Shown: positions 26,242 through 36,089 of the stretch, piece after piece
How positions within the stretch are numbered: position 1 is the stretch's first letter
Layout of the letters: every line of letters begins with the position of its first letter
DNA from: Paludibacteraceae bacterium
GTDB taxonomy: Bacteria > Bacteroidota > Bacteroidia > Bacteroidales > Paludibacteraceae
Assembly (NCBI GenBank): GCA_024692565.1
Contig: JAILMN010000018.1
Span: forward strand, 1-52,876
DNA length: 52,876 nt
Reading direction: 5' to 3'
Notes under the pieces: model-generated
Seen by the model: the letters and a program-made list of their open reading frames with translations, nothing else
What the model was told of the DNA's origin: nothing
Database searches by the model: none
Translations under genes and position numbers: made by a program

Positions 26242-26606
26242 AAAAAGTTCTTTTATTGGTAGCTATGATGGCTACGATGGTCTTGAGCGCAGGAGCGCAA
26301 GAGGCAAGGCCGGAACAACCCGTTCCGCCGAAACATGGTGTACCCGCTTACCGCGGTCTGATTGAGCGCAAGCAACCGAACGGTTATGTACTGCGTACCT
26401 ACTTGCGCGGCGACGAACGGATGCATTGGGTGATGACCGAAGAAGGTTGGCAGATCCGCGAGGATAAGAAAGGCTGGTACAAATACTGCAAGTTGAACCG
26501 CAAAGGTGAGGTGGTGATCACTCGCCGCAAAGCGCACAATGCGGAAGATCGCAGCAAATGCGAGAAAAAATGGTTAGAAAAGCATGGCATTAAGAAACAT
26601 CTCTAA
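26238..26606 (+). CDS. Secreted protein resembling a free-standing M6-protease propeptide
   Basis: 122 residues. The signal peptide MKKVLLLVAMMATMVLSAGA places it in the periplasm or outside. The mature part VPAYRGLIERKQPNGYVLRT, then LRGDERMHWVMTEEGWQI, aligns with the N-terminal propeptides of the two M6 proteases just downstream ([29 protein letters not shown]). It lacks any protease domain and ends basic (KKWLEKHGIKKHL). It could be a trans-acting chaperone or inhibitor for these proteases, or a remnant of a third one; the intact start and stop favour a real gene. It is coupled to mlaF by ATGA. Confidence 0.75.
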   Translation: MKKVLLLVAMMATMVLSAGAQEARPEQPVPPKHGVPAYRGLIERKQPNGYVLRTYLRGDERMHWVMTEEGWQIREDKKGWYKYCKLNRKGEVVITRRKAHNAEDRSKCEKKWLEKHGIKKHL

Positions 26607-26638
26607 TACCATATCAACAATAAATCAAAAAACAATTT

Positions 26639-28264
26639 ATGATGAAAAAGATTTTTAGCGTACTGATTTTATGCGCCGTTGCAGCGAGTGCAATGGCAAT
26701 GCCGGCAAAACGCGGATGGAGAACCTGTCTGCAAGCCGACGGTACCACCATCGAGGTACAGGCCCTCGGTGACGAGTATTACCACTACACCATCAATCGC
26801 GACGGGAAAGAGGTTAAACTGAACAAGAACGGAGTGTATGAAGTAGTAGGTGAAGCTCCTTCGGCTGCTAAAGTTAAGGCTCGCCGTGCAGAAGGTCAGG
26901 CTCGTCGTGCTCGCAAAGATGTAGGTACACCAAACTTGGCTCCGCGTGGACTTCTGATTTTGGCTAACTTCACGGACCAAACCTTCAAGGCAGCAAACAC
27001 CAAAGCCGTTTTGGATTCGCTTGTAAATGCCAAGAACTGCCAAGTTAACAATGGTTATGGTTCTGCTGCACAGTATTTCCGGGACCAATCCAACGGTACT
27101 TACCAACCGGTATTTGATGTGTATGGTCCTGTGACCTTGAGTAAGAGCTATTCGTATTATGGCGCCAATGATTCGCAAGGCAGCGACGAGTATGCTACCG
27201 ATGCTGTGATTGAGGCATGTATTTTGGCAAACAATCAATATAGCGACCTGAACTTCGCTAATTACAACGCTGATGGCGACAACTATGTAGATTTCGTATA
27301 TGTTATCTATGCCGGTTATGGCGAAGCAGATAGCGATGATGAAACTACTATCTGGCCGCATAACTGGACTATTCAGGGTGCAATCAATGGCAGCTATTCA
27401 AAATACAAGAAAGCAGACACTAAATTGGACGGCCTCTATCTGGACAACTATGCTATGTCTCAGGAGTTAGACGGTTCTACCGGTAAACTCGCAGGTAACG
27501 GTACGTTCTGCCATGAGTTCGGTCACGTAATCGGTTTGCCGGACTTCTATGACACCGAGTATGGAACCAACTACTCAAGTGCCCTTACCCCGAACGATTG
27601 GGATATCATGGACGGTGGTGGTTATAATAAGAATGGTCACTGCCCGCCTAACTACAGCGTTTGGGAGAAATACTTCTTCGGTTGGCATACTCCGATTAAC
27701 TTGGGCAATAACGGTGCTAAGTTGGAGCTCAAAGCGAACGGTACCGAGGGTTATCAGGCTTATCAGATTAACTCTTCCGGCAACTTAATTTCGGCTACCA
27801 CTTCCGGCGAGTGCTACTACATTGAGAATCGTCAACAGCAAGGTTGGGACAAAGGACTTCCGTACCACGGCATGCTGATTTGGAAAGTGAACTACAATGC
27901 CACCAAATGGGCGAACAACGAGCCGAATAATACGGATAACAACCCGCTTTACACCATTGTATCTGCTTATGGTACAAAAATCGGAACTCACATCAATGAA
28001 GATGGCGACGCATATGAGTACGATGGTAAGTATAACCCGTATCCGGGAGTTGAGAAGGTAACAACCCAAACGGTTGCCAACAAGCCGCTGAAAGAGATCA
28101 CGGAGAAAAATGGTATCATCTCCCTCATCTATATCGAGGAGCCGCAAGGAATCGAAGATCTCAATATCGAGAGTGAGACTCCGGTGAAAGTGCTGCACGA
28201 GGGTAATGTATATATCATCCGCAATAATCACCTCTATGACCTGAACGGTCGTATTGTAAGATAA
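26639..28264 (+). CDS. M6-family metalloprotease, secreted (first)
   Basis: 541 residues. Signal peptide MMKKIFSVLILCAVAASAMA, then a propeptide (about 20-90), then the catalytic domain. The zinc motif CHEFGHVIGLPDFYD begins near residue 292, and the following TPNDWDIMDGGGYNKNGHCP holds the M6 'WDIMD' turn. LPYHGMLIWKVNY is a late conserved strand. The C-terminal tail VKVLHEGNVYIIRNNHLYDL resembles sorting tails of other secreted Bacteroidales proteins. It is probably exported and cleaves extracellular protein. ATG 26642 is an equally possible start. The next gene begins 1 nt after its stop. Confidence 0.9.
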   Translation: MMKKIFSVLILCAVAASAMAMPAKRGWRTCLQADGTTIEVQALGDEYYHYTINRDGKEVKLNKNGVYEVVGEAPSAAKVKARRAEGQARRARKDVGTPNLAPRGLLILANFTDQTFKAANTKAVLDSLVNAKNCQVNNGYGSAAQYFRDQSNGTYQPVFDVYGPVTLSKSYSYYGANDSQGSDEYATDAVIEACILANNQYSDLNFANYNADGDNYVDFVYVIYAGYGEADSDDETTIWPHNWTIQGAINGSYSKYKKADTKLDGLYLDNYAMSQELDGSTGKLAGNGTFCHEFGHVIGLPDFYDTEYGTNYSSALTPNDWDIMDGGGYNKNGHCPPNYSVWEKYFFGWHTPINLGNNGAKLELKANGTEGYQAYQINSSGNLISATTSGECYYIENRQQQGWDKGLPYHGMLIWKVNYNATKWANNEPNNTDNNPLYTIVSAYGTKIGTHINEDGDAYEYDGKYNPYPGVEKVTTQTVANKPLKEITEKNGIISLIYIEEPQGIEDLNIESETPVKVLHEGNVYIIRNNHLYDLNGRIVR

Positions 28265-28265
28265 G

Positions 28266-29846
28266 ATGCGTCGTCTGATCTGCGTCATAGGTTTTTGTGC
28301 GGTTGCACTCGCGGCGTTGGCTGTTCCTGCCAAACGCGGTGGTATTATGCGTACCGCTACGGATGGAACGCAACGCGTGGTGTACTTGCACGGCAATGAG
28401 TGGTTTCATTATATTACCGACGCAGAAGGACAATGGTTGGATGAGTCTTCTTTGCTTCCGCTGAGTGCGGAGGCAAAGGAGGCCCGTCTGGCTTCCGGCA
28501 AGGAGCGTGTTCGGCGAATTCAGCAAGCCAAAGAATCTCCCGGTTCACGCAACCTTCCTCCGCGAGGGCTGATGATTTTGGTCAATTTTTCCGACATCAA
28601 GTTCACCACGCCTCTCGATACGATTCACAACATGATCAATGGCGATAATTTCACGCGCCATTATGATTACGATTACATCTCCGGCAATGGTCATCATTAC
28701 CAAGGTACCGTGGATGCACAAGGTAGCGCCCGGCAGTATTTTATCGACCAGAGTTGGGGAAAATACCAACCTTATTTTGATGTCATTGGTCCGGTTGATT
28801 TACCGAAAGCCAGCACCTATTACGGTCAAGGTTCCGATTCGCATATAGGCGAGATGGTGAAGGCGGCTTGCGAAGCTGCAGACGCGTTGGGCGTGGACTT
28901 CACGCAATACGACAATGACAATGACAACCGCGTCGATATCGTCTATCTGCTCTACGCCGGTTATGGTGCTGCGGACAGCGATAACGATGATTATATATGG
29001 CCGCATAACTGGGACTTGAGCTACGCCGGAATCACTTATTCCGTGGACGGCAAACAGGTCCGTAACTATGCTTGCTCCAACGAGATACAATTCGGTTCGG
29101 ACCTCTATAACGGCATCGGAACATTCGTTCATGAGTTCGGTCACGCGATGGGTTTGCCGGACTTCTATTGCACGCAGAGCAATCCGTTGGGCACAACTCC
29201 TCACACCCTTAACGATTGGGACATCATGGACTATGGTCCCTATAACAACGAAGGCAATACTCCACCCGCTTACTCCGCTTACGAGCGGTTCTTTATGGGT
29301 TGGCTCACCCCGCGTGTGCTGACCGAACCGGAAGAGGTAAGTCTGGGTATCCTAAATACGACGCAAGAGGCACTGCTGATGTGCGAAGGAGACACACATA
29401 ACCTCAACGGCGTCAATCCTAATCCTGCTACATTCTATCTGTTAGAAAACCGCGACTTGACCGGTTGGGACACCCATCTGCCGGGACAAGGACTACTGAT
29501 AACGAAAATCAAATACAGCTCCGGAAAATGGTCCGGTAATACGGTCAATAACGATGCTTCGAACATGGGTGTGGACATCATGGAGGCGCAACCAAACACA
29601 ACCGATTGGGGTGCTCCGACTGACGCTTACCCTGCCGGCGCTACTTCGTTCTCCGAGTTCGCAGACCATGAGATAACCCATATTGCGCAAGATGCGCAAG
29701 GTGTCATCACGTTCCAATACCGAATGGGACAACAGGCGGTGGAGGATGTCGAGACCGAGGCGCACGCACGCAAAATACTGCGTGACGGACGCGTGGTCAT
29801 CATCCGCAACGGTATCACTTACGATTTAGACGGCAGACAGTTATGA
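28266..29846 (+). CDS. M6-family metalloprotease, secreted (second)
   Basis: 526-residue paralogue of the preceding gene. Signal peptide [19 protein letters not shown], propeptide with VPAKRGG and [15 protein letters not shown], and catalytic motif [14 protein letters not shown] near residue 289 followed by [20 protein letters not shown]. The C-terminal tail is [20 protein letters not shown]. Both copies keep all zinc ligands, so both should be active, possibly with different substrates. Its stop overlaps the exonuclease III start (ATGA). Confidence 0.9.
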   Translation: MRRLICVIGFCAVALAALAVPAKRGGIMRTATDGTQRVVYLHGNEWFHYITDAEGQWLDESSLLPLSAEAKEARLASGKERVRRIQQAKESPGSRNLPPRGLMILVNFSDIKFTTPLDTIHNMINGDNFTRHYDYDYISGNGHHYQGTVDAQGSARQYFIDQSWGKYQPYFDVIGPVDLPKASTYYGQGSDSHIGEMVKAACEAADALGVDFTQYDNDNDNRVDIVYLLYAGYGAADSDNDDYIWPHNWDLSYAGITYSVDGKQVRNYACSNEIQFGSDLYNGIGTFVHEFGHAMGLPDFYCTQSNPLGTTPHTLNDWDIMDYGPYNNEGNTPPAYSAYERFFMGWLTPRVLTEPEEVSLGILNTTQEALLMCEGDTHNLNGVNPNPATFYLLENRDLTGWDTHLPGQGLLITKIKYSSGKWSGNTVNNDASNMGVDIMEAQPNTTDWGAPTDAYPAGATSFSEFADHEITHIAQDAQGVITFQYRMGQQAVEDVETEAHARKILRDGRVVIIRNGITYDLDGRQL

Positions 29847-30604
29847 AAATCATCAGTTATAATCTCAACGGCATTCGTTCGGCGATCAGCAAAGGTCTGC
29901 TCGATTGGTTAGCTGCCGAGCAGCCTGACGTATTCTGTATTCAGGAGAGCAAAGCGCAACCCGAGCAGATTGACGTGATGGCGATGAGCGAATTGGGTTA
30001 TCACAGTTATATTCACTCCGCCGAGAAACGCGGTTACTCCGGCGTGTGTATCTTCTCCAAACGCGAACCGGACAAAGTGGTAGTGGGTATCGGCAAACCT
30101 GAGTTCGACCGCGAAGGACGTGTGCTGCGTGCTGATTTCGGTGACCTGACGATTGTTGATGCTTATATACCCAGCGGTACAACCGGTGACGTGCGACAAG
30201 AAGTGAAGATGGCTTTTCTCGAGGAACTGCTTACGTGGACGCAGGAGTTGCGCAAAGAACGACCCAACGTCATCGTGTGCGGCGATTATAACATCTGTCA
30301 CAAACCCATCGATATCAATCATCCTGAACGACAGATAGGTGTTTCGGGCTTCTTGCCCGAAGAGCGGGAGTGGATGGATCGTTGGGAAGCAACCGGAATG
30401 ATTGATTCGTTCCGCGTGTTCGACCAAAGTGCCGAGCGCTACAGCTGGTGGTCCTGGCGAGCAGGTGCACGCGCACGTAACGTAGGCTGGCGCATCGATT
30501 ATCATTGGATTTCCGAGCCCTTGCGCGCGCGACTCAAAAATGCGAAGATATTAACCGATGCCGTTCATTCGGACCACTGCCCCGTGATGGTGGAAATAGA
30601 CTAA
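29843..30604 (+). CDS. xth: Exodeoxyribonuclease III / AP endonuclease
   Basis: Cuts DNA at abasic sites and degrades 3' ends in base-excision repair. 253 residues of the exonuclease-endonuclease-phosphatase fold. [20 protein letters not shown] is the usual start, with [11 protein letters not shown] carrying the metal-binding Glu, [33 protein letters not shown] and the final [12 protein letters not shown] with the catalytic Asp-His pair. Start and stop overlap or abut the neighbours, so it is transcribed with the protease genes despite an unrelated role. Confidence 0.95.
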   Translation: MKIISYNLNGIRSAISKGLLDWLAAEQPDVFCIQESKAQPEQIDVMAMSELGYHSYIHSAEKRGYSGVCIFSKREPDKVVVGIGKPEFDREGRVLRADFGDLTIVDAYIPSGTTGDVRQEVKMAFLEELLTWTQELRKERPNVIVCGDYNICHKPIDINHPERQIGVSGFLPEEREWMDRWEATGMIDSFRVFDQSAERYSWWSWRAGARARNVGWRIDYHWISEPLRARLKNAKILTDAVHSDHCPVMVEID

Positions 30605-30605
30605 T

Positions 30606-31352
30606 ATGGATAGATTAAGAACAGAACATCTGGTGAAGAAATACGGCAAACGCACCGTAGTAGATGACGTCTCTATCGAGTTGGAGCAAGGCGAGATAGT
30701 GGGTTTGTTGGGTCCCAACGGTGCCGGCAAAACCACCACATTCTATATGACAACCGGTCTTGTGGCAGCCAATAACGGACGCATCTTCCTCAACGACCAG
30801 GACATCACCGGTTTTCCGATGTACAAACGTGCCAAAATGGGTATCGGTTACCTGCCGCAAGAGGCCAGCGTGTTCCGCAAGATGACCGTGGAAGATAATA
30901 TCCGCTCGGTGCTGGAACTGACCGATTTCAGTAAGGAATACCAAGCTGAGAAGTTGGAGCAACTCATCAAGGAATTTAACTTGGCACATGTGCGTAAGAA
31001 CCTTGGTGACCGCCTCAGCGGCGGTGAACGACGTCGTACGGAGATTGCGCGTTGTCTGGCTATTGAGCCTAAGTTCGTGATGCTCGACGAGCCTTTCGCG
31101 GGCGTTGACCCGATTGCTGTGCAAGAGATACAAGATGTCGTATGGCGACTCAAAGACAAGAATATCGGCATTCTCATCACGGACCATAATGTAGATGAGA
31201 CACTGATGATTACGGACCGTGCGTACCTGCTCTTCGAAGGAAAGATTCTTTTCCACGGTACGCCGGAAGAATTGGCTGCTAACCCGGTAGTGCGGCAGAA
31301 CTATTTAGGTAGAGATTTCGAATTGAAACGCAAAACCCGTGCGGAAGAATAA
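30606..31352 (+). CDS. lptB: LPS export ABC transporter ATPase
   Basis: Powers the Lpt bridge that pulls LPS from the inner to the outer membrane. 248 residues. Walker [38 protein letters not shown] as the LptB-specific Q-loop region, signature [15 protein letters not shown], Walker [17 protein letters not shown], and switch His in [10 protein letters not shown]. It starts 1 nt after xth. Its end overlaps the Kelch lipoprotein gene by 14 bp. Confidence 0.96.
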   Translation: MDRLRTEHLVKKYGKRTVVDDVSIELEQGEIVGLLGPNGAGKTTTFYMTTGLVAANNGRIFLNDQDITGFPMYKRAKMGIGYLPQEASVFRKMTVEDNIRSVLELTDFSKEYQAEKLEQLIKEFNLAHVRKNLGDRLSGGERRRTEIARCLAIEPKFVMLDEPFAGVDPIAVQEIQDVVWRLKDKNIGILITDHNVDETLMITDRAYLLFEGKILFHGTPEELAANPVVRQNYLGRDFELKRKTRAEE

Positions 31353-32316
31353 ATGGTACATATTGCTTCTGGCGGTGCTTTTGGCTGCTTGCACGAATGT
31401 GCCTGAGGTCAGCATCGCTACGCACACGTGTGCCGTTCACCCGGCAGGTGGTAGAGCGAGTGCGTGCGCTTGTTCGCTGAACGGCAAAGCGTACGTCTTC
31501 GGCGGTCGTGATACGGTCGGTAATTACCGCAACGACCTTTGGCAATATGATCCGGCGACCGACAGTTGGACGAACCTGGGTAACGCGCCTATGAAAAAGC
31601 GCGTGAACGCTACGATGGTTTCGGATGGGACACGTTTGTTTATTGGTCTGGGATACGCTGCCAAACATGCCTATAACGACAGCAGTTACTTGCGTGATTG
31701 GTGGTCCTATACTCCTTCTACGGGCGAATGGCAAGCTTTGGACTCTTTCCCGACACGCAATACAGTAGCCGTTTGTTCGTTCGCTCAAAACAACTATATC
31801 TATGCCGTTTATGGCTTCGGTTGGGGTTGGACCCGTGATATATGGCGCTATAGTATCGCCAACAACAGTTGGGAGATGTTGCCTGATAACCGCAATCGTG
31901 CAGAAGCTGTAGGCGGTGGTTGCGGTGCGTTACTGAACGGCATCTATTATTTCGGAACAGGCTATCGCACTTACAACGAGACACAATGGTATGGAACCGA
32001 CCTGGCTACTGACAATTGGCACAAGTGCGCTTCTATTCCCGGCAAAGGACGAGAAGTGAGTGCGTGTGCAGCAAGTAATGATTTCATCTATCTCTTCGGT
32101 GGACGTTATTTTGGCGGAGACATGACAGGCGGAGAGATTTTCAACACCTATATGCGTTACTCGCCGGATAAAGACAGCTGGGAGTGGTGCGGCACGATGC
32201 CTTGCGGCAGAGCAGAGAACCAGATAGCGTTCACCATCAACGGTAAAGTATATTTCGGTTTGGGTGAAGACGAAAACGGACACGTACACAATTCCTTATA
32301 CCGCATTGACGAATAG
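31339..32316 (+). CDS. Kelch-repeat lipoprotein
   Basis: 325 residues. GTG start at 31339 inside the end of lptB; it gives [19 protein letters not shown] with lipobox Cys18. The mature protein is a likely beta-propeller with five to six Kelch blades: [20 protein letters not shown], then [63 protein letters not shown]. Such propellers bind sugars or proteins, and the ligand here is unknown. The end overlaps the next gene, so expression is probably coupled. It might act with the Wzi-like outer-membrane protein that follows. Confidence 0.85.
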   Translation: MRKNKWYILLLAVLLAACTNVPEVSIATHTCAVHPAGGRASACACSLNGKAYVFGGRDTVGNYRNDLWQYDPATDSWTNLGNAPMKKRVNATMVSDGTRLFIGLGYAAKHAYNDSSYLRDWWSYTPSTGEWQALDSFPTRNTVAVCSFAQNNYIYAVYGFGWGWTRDIWRYSIANNSWEMLPDNRNRAEAVGGGCGALLNGIYYFGTGYRTYNETQWYGTDLATDNWHKCASIPGKGREVSACAASNDFIYLFGGRYFGGDMTGGEIFNTYMRYSPDKDSWEWCGTMPCGRAENQIAFTINGKVYFGLGEDENGHVHNSLYRIDE

Positions 32317-33733
32317 ATTCGCACATATTGTTTTGCTTCTTGCATTCGCGGCACAAGCGTTTGCATGGGATTGGTGGCCGTTACCTATGGCTGAACCCGA
32401 CACATGCCGGGACAGTCTATTCTATGCCGGTGAGGCACAAGTGCTTTCTTCGTCCGGCGCACAAGCTCCTTCGCTATTATGGCATAACTCGTACGGAACG
32501 ATTTCCCAACTGCCACATAGCGGTACTTTCCGCGCAGGTATCATCAAACCGGCTACACGTCCTAACCGCTGGTTCGATTATGATTTCGGAGTAGTGTTAG
32601 ACGGTCGTTTCGGTGGTGGTCAACCGGGGTCAGGGCAAACGGACATAACGGGTTATTTCAGCCAATTATACGCGCACGTGCGCTTGTATATTGTAGATAT
32701 TACTGCCGGTATTCGTCCGCAGTATATCGGTGCCGGAGATGCAGCGTTAAGTAGCGGAAGTCTGCTTTTCTCCAACAATGCCCATCCTATTCCGCAGATC
32801 AGTATTGGTTTTGAACGCTGGACCCCTATACCGGGTTTGTTCGGGTACGCAGAAGTGAAAGGCGGCATCATGCACGGTTGGGCAAATGACAACTCGGATG
32901 TCGTCAAAGGTACGCTTATTCATTACAAGTATATCGGTGGTCGCGTAGGCGGTAAACTGCCGGTGAATATCAGTTACGAGTTTCACCATGTAGCGCAATG
33001 GGGCGGATACTCGTCCGTTTATGGCGATTTAGGTAATAACTGGGCCGCGTTCAAAGCTGCTCTACTCGTTCGTTCAGGCGGTTCGATGGCTAACGATCAG
33101 ATCAACGCACAAGGTAATCATATAGGGTTCCAACAACTGGCTTTGGACGTCAAAGGTGAAGGTTGGAAAGTGAGTGCGTACTGGCAAATCATGCAGGAAG
33201 ATGGTCCGATTCGCTTTATCGGAACCACGATGAATAACAAAGACGGACTATGGGGTATCAGTGCTACGCAGAACCGCTGGCCGTTTATACAAGGATTCAC
33301 ATATGAAATCTTACAGACAACCGACCAAAGCGGTCCGTTCCATGACAAAGACGGTATTATCTATGGCGGTGCAGACAATTACTACACCAATGGTATATAC
33401 CGGCAAGGTTGGAGTTATTTCGGACGTATTATCGGTTCGCCGCTTTTGACGCTCAGCAACACGCGCGTCATGGCGCATCATGTAGGTGTGCGCGGAGACA
33501 TTTACGGTTTTCGTTACCGCGTGATGGTTAACCACGCTGAGAACTACGGCAATTATAGTGCTCCGAAACGGACCAACAACACCGCAGTACTGTTGGAAGT
33601 GAAGAAAATAGTGCCGCAAGCCTGGAATATGGAGTTTGGCGTTTCGTTAGCCGGCGATTTCGGCACGCAATATGGTAACACTTTCGGTGCTATGATCACC
33701 ATTCGTAAACAAGGACTAATCACATCATGGTAA
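32264..33733 (+). CDS. Capsule assembly Wzi-family outer-membrane protein
   Basis: 489 residues from GTG 32264. A shorter TTG start at 32306 would give a cleaner signal peptide ([20 protein letters not shown]) and cut the overlap with the Kelch gene from 53 to 11 bp, so the true start is uncertain. The mature part has the alternating aromatic strands of a beta-barrel (WFDYDFGVVLDGRFGG, YFSQLYAHVRLYIVDITAG, GFRYRVMVNHAENYG) and matches the Wzi-like family, which anchors capsule or exopolysaccharide to the outer membrane. It overlaps the next gene by 7 bp. Confidence 0.8.
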   Translation: MKTKTDTYTIPYTALTNRFAHIVLLLAFAAQAFAWDWWPLPMAEPDTCRDSLFYAGEAQVLSSSGAQAPSLLWHNSYGTISQLPHSGTFRAGIIKPATRPNRWFDYDFGVVLDGRFGGGQPGSGQTDITGYFSQLYAHVRLYIVDITAGIRPQYIGAGDAALSSGSLLFSNNAHPIPQISIGFERWTPIPGLFGYAEVKGGIMHGWANDNSDVVKGTLIHYKYIGGRVGGKLPVNISYEFHHVAQWGGYSSVYGDLGNNWAAFKAALLVRSGGSMANDQINAQGNHIGFQQLALDVKGEGWKVSAYWQIMQEDGPIRFIGTTMNNKDGLWGISATQNRWPFIQGFTYEILQTTDQSGPFHDKDGIIYGGADNYYTNGIYRQGWSYFGRIIGSPLLTLSNTRVMAHHVGVRGDIYGFRYRVMVNHAENYGNYSAPKRTNNTAVLLEVKKIVPQAWNMEFGVSLAGDFGTQYGNTFGAMITIRKQGLITSW

Positions 33734-34344
33734 ATATGAATTTTGTTGAGCAATGTAATACAATCTTCGCGCAAGCTGTAGCAGATTATCATCGTACAGA
33801 TAACGTGGATGCCGTTATGCCGAATCCTTTTGTGGCAGGTTCGATTGAGTATGACCTGTACTGCAAGAATTGGATCGATACCGTTCAATGGCATCTGGAA
33901 GATATCATTCGTGATCCGCAGATTGATCCCGCAGAAGCGTTGGTTATCAAGCGTCGTATTGACGCCAGCAACCAAGACCGAACGGACCTGGTGGAGCGTA
34001 TCGACAGCTATTTCTGGGAACTATTCCATGGTATCACGCCGCAAGCGAATGCACGGATTAACACGGAAAGTCCGGCTTGGGCAATTGACCGCTTGAGTAT
34101 CCTGCACGTGAAGATTTGGCATATGCGCGAGCAAGTGGAGCGCACGGATGTGAGTGCCGAACAACATGAGAAATGTGTGGCGAAGATGGCGGTGCTGAAC
34201 GAACAACTGCAAGACCTGACGACCTCTATCGGTCAACTGCTGGAGGACTACCAAACCGGCGCACGAATCATGAAAGTGTACCGACAGATGAAGATGTATA
34301 ACGACCCGATGCTCAACCCCGTGCTTTACGGGAAAAAGGGTTAG
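33727..34344 (+). CDS. DUF4254 family protein
   Basis: 205 residues, mostly helical and without a signal peptide. It belongs to a conserved Bacteroidetes family of unknown biochemical function that regularly sits in LPS core gene clusters before a heptosyltransferase-like gene, as here. Visible segments are NFVEQCNTIFAQAVADYH, LYCKNWIDTVQWHLEDIIRD, KRRIDASNQDRTDLVERIDS and INTESPAWAIDRLSILHVKI. A role in LPS core assembly is inferred only from gene position. Start ATG 33727; ATG 33736 is also possible. Confidence 0.85.
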   Translation: MVNMNFVEQCNTIFAQAVADYHRTDNVDAVMPNPFVAGSIEYDLYCKNWIDTVQWHLEDIIRDPQIDPAEALVIKRRIDASNQDRTDLVERIDSYFWELFHGITPQANARINTESPAWAIDRLSILHVKIWHMREQVERTDVSAEQHEKCVAKMAVLNEQLQDLTTSIGQLLEDYQTGARIMKVYRQMKMYNDPMLNPVLYGKKG

Positions 34345-34362
34345 AGGGTTAGAGGATTAGAG
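34339..34362 (+). repeat. 8-bp tandem repeat leading to the GT9 start
   Basis: GGTTAGAG, GGTTAGAG, GATTAGAG, directly followed by the GTG start at 34363. It includes the stop codon of the DUF4254 gene. Confidence 0.7.
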
Positions 34363-35316
34363 GTGAAAAAACTACTGATTATACGGTTTTCTGCCTTGGG
34401 CGATGTGGCGCTTTTAGTGCCTGTTGTTTGTGCGCTCGCCACCCAAAATCCGAACTTACAGATCACCCTACTCTCGCAGCAACGAATGGCAGACCTGTTT
34501 GCGGATCTGCCTGCGAACGTACATTTTCAAGGTGTGGATCTGAAAAAAAAATCCTTGCGCACCATCGTTTCCGAATTAGGACACTATGATTTTGTAGCCG
34601 ATATGCATAGCGTGTGGCGGTCGTGGTATATTGACCTGCACATGTGGTTACGCGGCGCTAAAATAGCCGTTATTCACAAAGGCAGATGGTCCAAATGGCT
34701 ACTTACGCACGGCTTCATTCATCGTCCGCTTACATCGACTCCGCAACGCTATCAAAACGTGATCAACTCCCTTCATGGACCGATAATAGACCTACAATGG
34801 ACCGATAATGGACCGATAACGACCCGACAAAAGTGCGGAATTGCACCTTTTGCGGCACACCCGGGTAAGATCTATCCCTTGGAGCGAATGGAACAGGTCG
34901 TACGCCTTCTGAGCGAACAAGGTGAGCAGGTTGTGCTTTTCGGAGGAAAAGGAGATGCGAACGTACTTGACACGTGGGCAAAGAAATACAAAAACGTCAC
35001 GTCGGTTGCCGGTAAATACTCGTTGCACGAAGAATTGGAACAGATGCGCAGTTTGCGCGTGATGGTCTCTATGGACTCGGCGAACATGCACTTGGCTTCG
35101 CTTGTCGGGACTCGCGTTGTCTCCATCTGGGGTGCCACGCATCCTCACTTGGGTTTCTTGGGTTACGGGCAAAAAACAACCGATTGTGTGCAACGCGATC
35201 TGCCTTGCCGTCCCTGCTCTACGTACGGCAAGAAAAAATGCAAATACGGCGATTACCGCTGTATGGATATCGCACCGGAAGAAATCGTCGCACGTATCAA
35301 ACAAAACAACCAATGA
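34363..35316 (+). CDS. Glycosyltransferase family 9 (heptosyltransferase-like)
   Basis: Adds a sugar, typically heptose from ADP-heptose, to the LPS inner core. 317 residues in two Rossmann domains. KLLIIRFSALGDVALLVPVV is the GT9 N-terminus, IAPFAAHPGKIYPLERMEQV begins the second domain, and MVSMDSANMHLASLVGTRVVSIWGATHPHLGF holds the conserved nucleotide-sugar site. GTG start at 34363. Residues ~139-157, the linker between the two domains, are encoded by an 11-bp tandem array (34777-34831). It overlaps the next gene by ATGA. Confidence 0.92.
   Translation: MKKLLIIRFSALGDVALLVPVVCALATQNPNLQITLLSQQRMADLFADLPANVHFQGVDLKKKSLRTIVSELGHYDFVADMHSVWRSWYIDLHMWLRGAKIAVIHKGRWSKWLLTHGFIHRPLTSTPQRYQNVINSLHGPIIDLQWTDNGPITTRQKCGIAPFAAHPGKIYPLERMEQVVRLLSEQGEQVVLFGGKGDANVLDTWAKKYKNVTSVAGKYSLHEELEQMRSLRVMVSMDSANMHLASLVGTRVVSIWGATHPHLGFLGYGQKTTDCVQRDLPCRPCSTYGKKKCKYGDYRCMDIAPEEIVARIKQNNQ
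34777..34831 (+). repeat. Five 11-bp tandem units inside the GT9 gene (array C)
   Basis: GGACCGATAAT, AGACCTACAAT, GGACCGATAAT, GGACCGATAAC, GACCCGACAAA. The period is exactly 11 bp, so each unit is read in a different frame and the protein shows no simple repeat. Confidence 0.85.
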
Positions 35317-36089
35317 AAGCGACATTGATCATCTCCACATATAAAGACACGCGCGCGTTGAAAGCCGTATTGGACAGCCTCAAGCGCCAAACGGAACAGG
35401 ACTTCGAACTGATCCTGTCCGAAGATGGTCAGGACGCAAACATGGCTTCGTTCATCGCGTCCTATGACTTCCCATGGTCGATGCAACATCTGATGCAACC
35501 CGACGAAGGTTGGCGAAAAGAACGTGCTTTGAATCAAGCCGTTGTAGCCGCGCATAATGATTGGCTCATCTTCATCGATGGCGATTGTGTGCTTCATCCG
35601 CGATTCGTGGAAATGCATATACGATATAGTGCGCCACATAGAGTACTGGCCGGTAAGCGAGTGAAACTGAACGAAGAGTTATCGGAGAAGTTGATGCGTC
35701 AAGACCGAATTTGCCTGTTACCATATTTGTTCTGCAAGCGTGGATGTCAGTTAGTGGAAGAGGGATTCTACACGCCTACAGCACAATGGTTGCGCAGACC
35801 GGTACGGCACCTGACAGGTAGCAATATGTCAATGTCCAAAGCAGACCTAATGGCTATTAACGGTTTTGACGAGAACTACATCCTGCCGGCAATAGGCGAG
35901 GATTTCGACATCGAATGGCGCTTGCCGGCGAACGGATGTCAGATCGTTTCGCTGCGTAATCTGGCCGTGCAGTACCATCTGTATCACGAAGAAAATTGGG
36001 TAGATGATACGGAGAACATGACCTATTTTAATCACATCAAGCAACAGAACCAGATCGTTTGCAAAAATGGGATACGAAAAATTCAATAA
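35313..36089 (+). CDS. Glycosyltransferase family 2
   Basis: 258 residues. ATG 35313 overlaps the GT9 stop and gives KATLIISTYKDTRALKAVLD, the standard GT2 N-terminal strand. SEDGQDANM and FIDGDCVLHPRFVEMHI carry the nucleotide-sugar and metal-binding acidic residues, and GSNMSMSKADLMAINGFDENYI with GEDFDIEWRL is the acceptor/base region. Membership in the LPS cluster suggests a core or O-antigen sugar transferase. Donor and acceptor cannot be told. Confidence 0.9.
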   Translation: MKATLIISTYKDTRALKAVLDSLKRQTEQDFELILSEDGQDANMASFIASYDFPWSMQHLMQPDEGWRKERALNQAVVAAHNDWLIFIDGDCVLHPRFVEMHIRYSAPHRVLAGKRVKLNEELSEKLMRQDRICLLPYLFCKRGCQLVEEGFYTPTAQWLRRPVRHLTGSNMSMSKADLMAINGFDENYILPAIGEDFDIEWRLPANGCQIVSLRNLAVQYHLYHEENWVDDTENMTYFNHIKQQNQIVCKNGIRKIQ

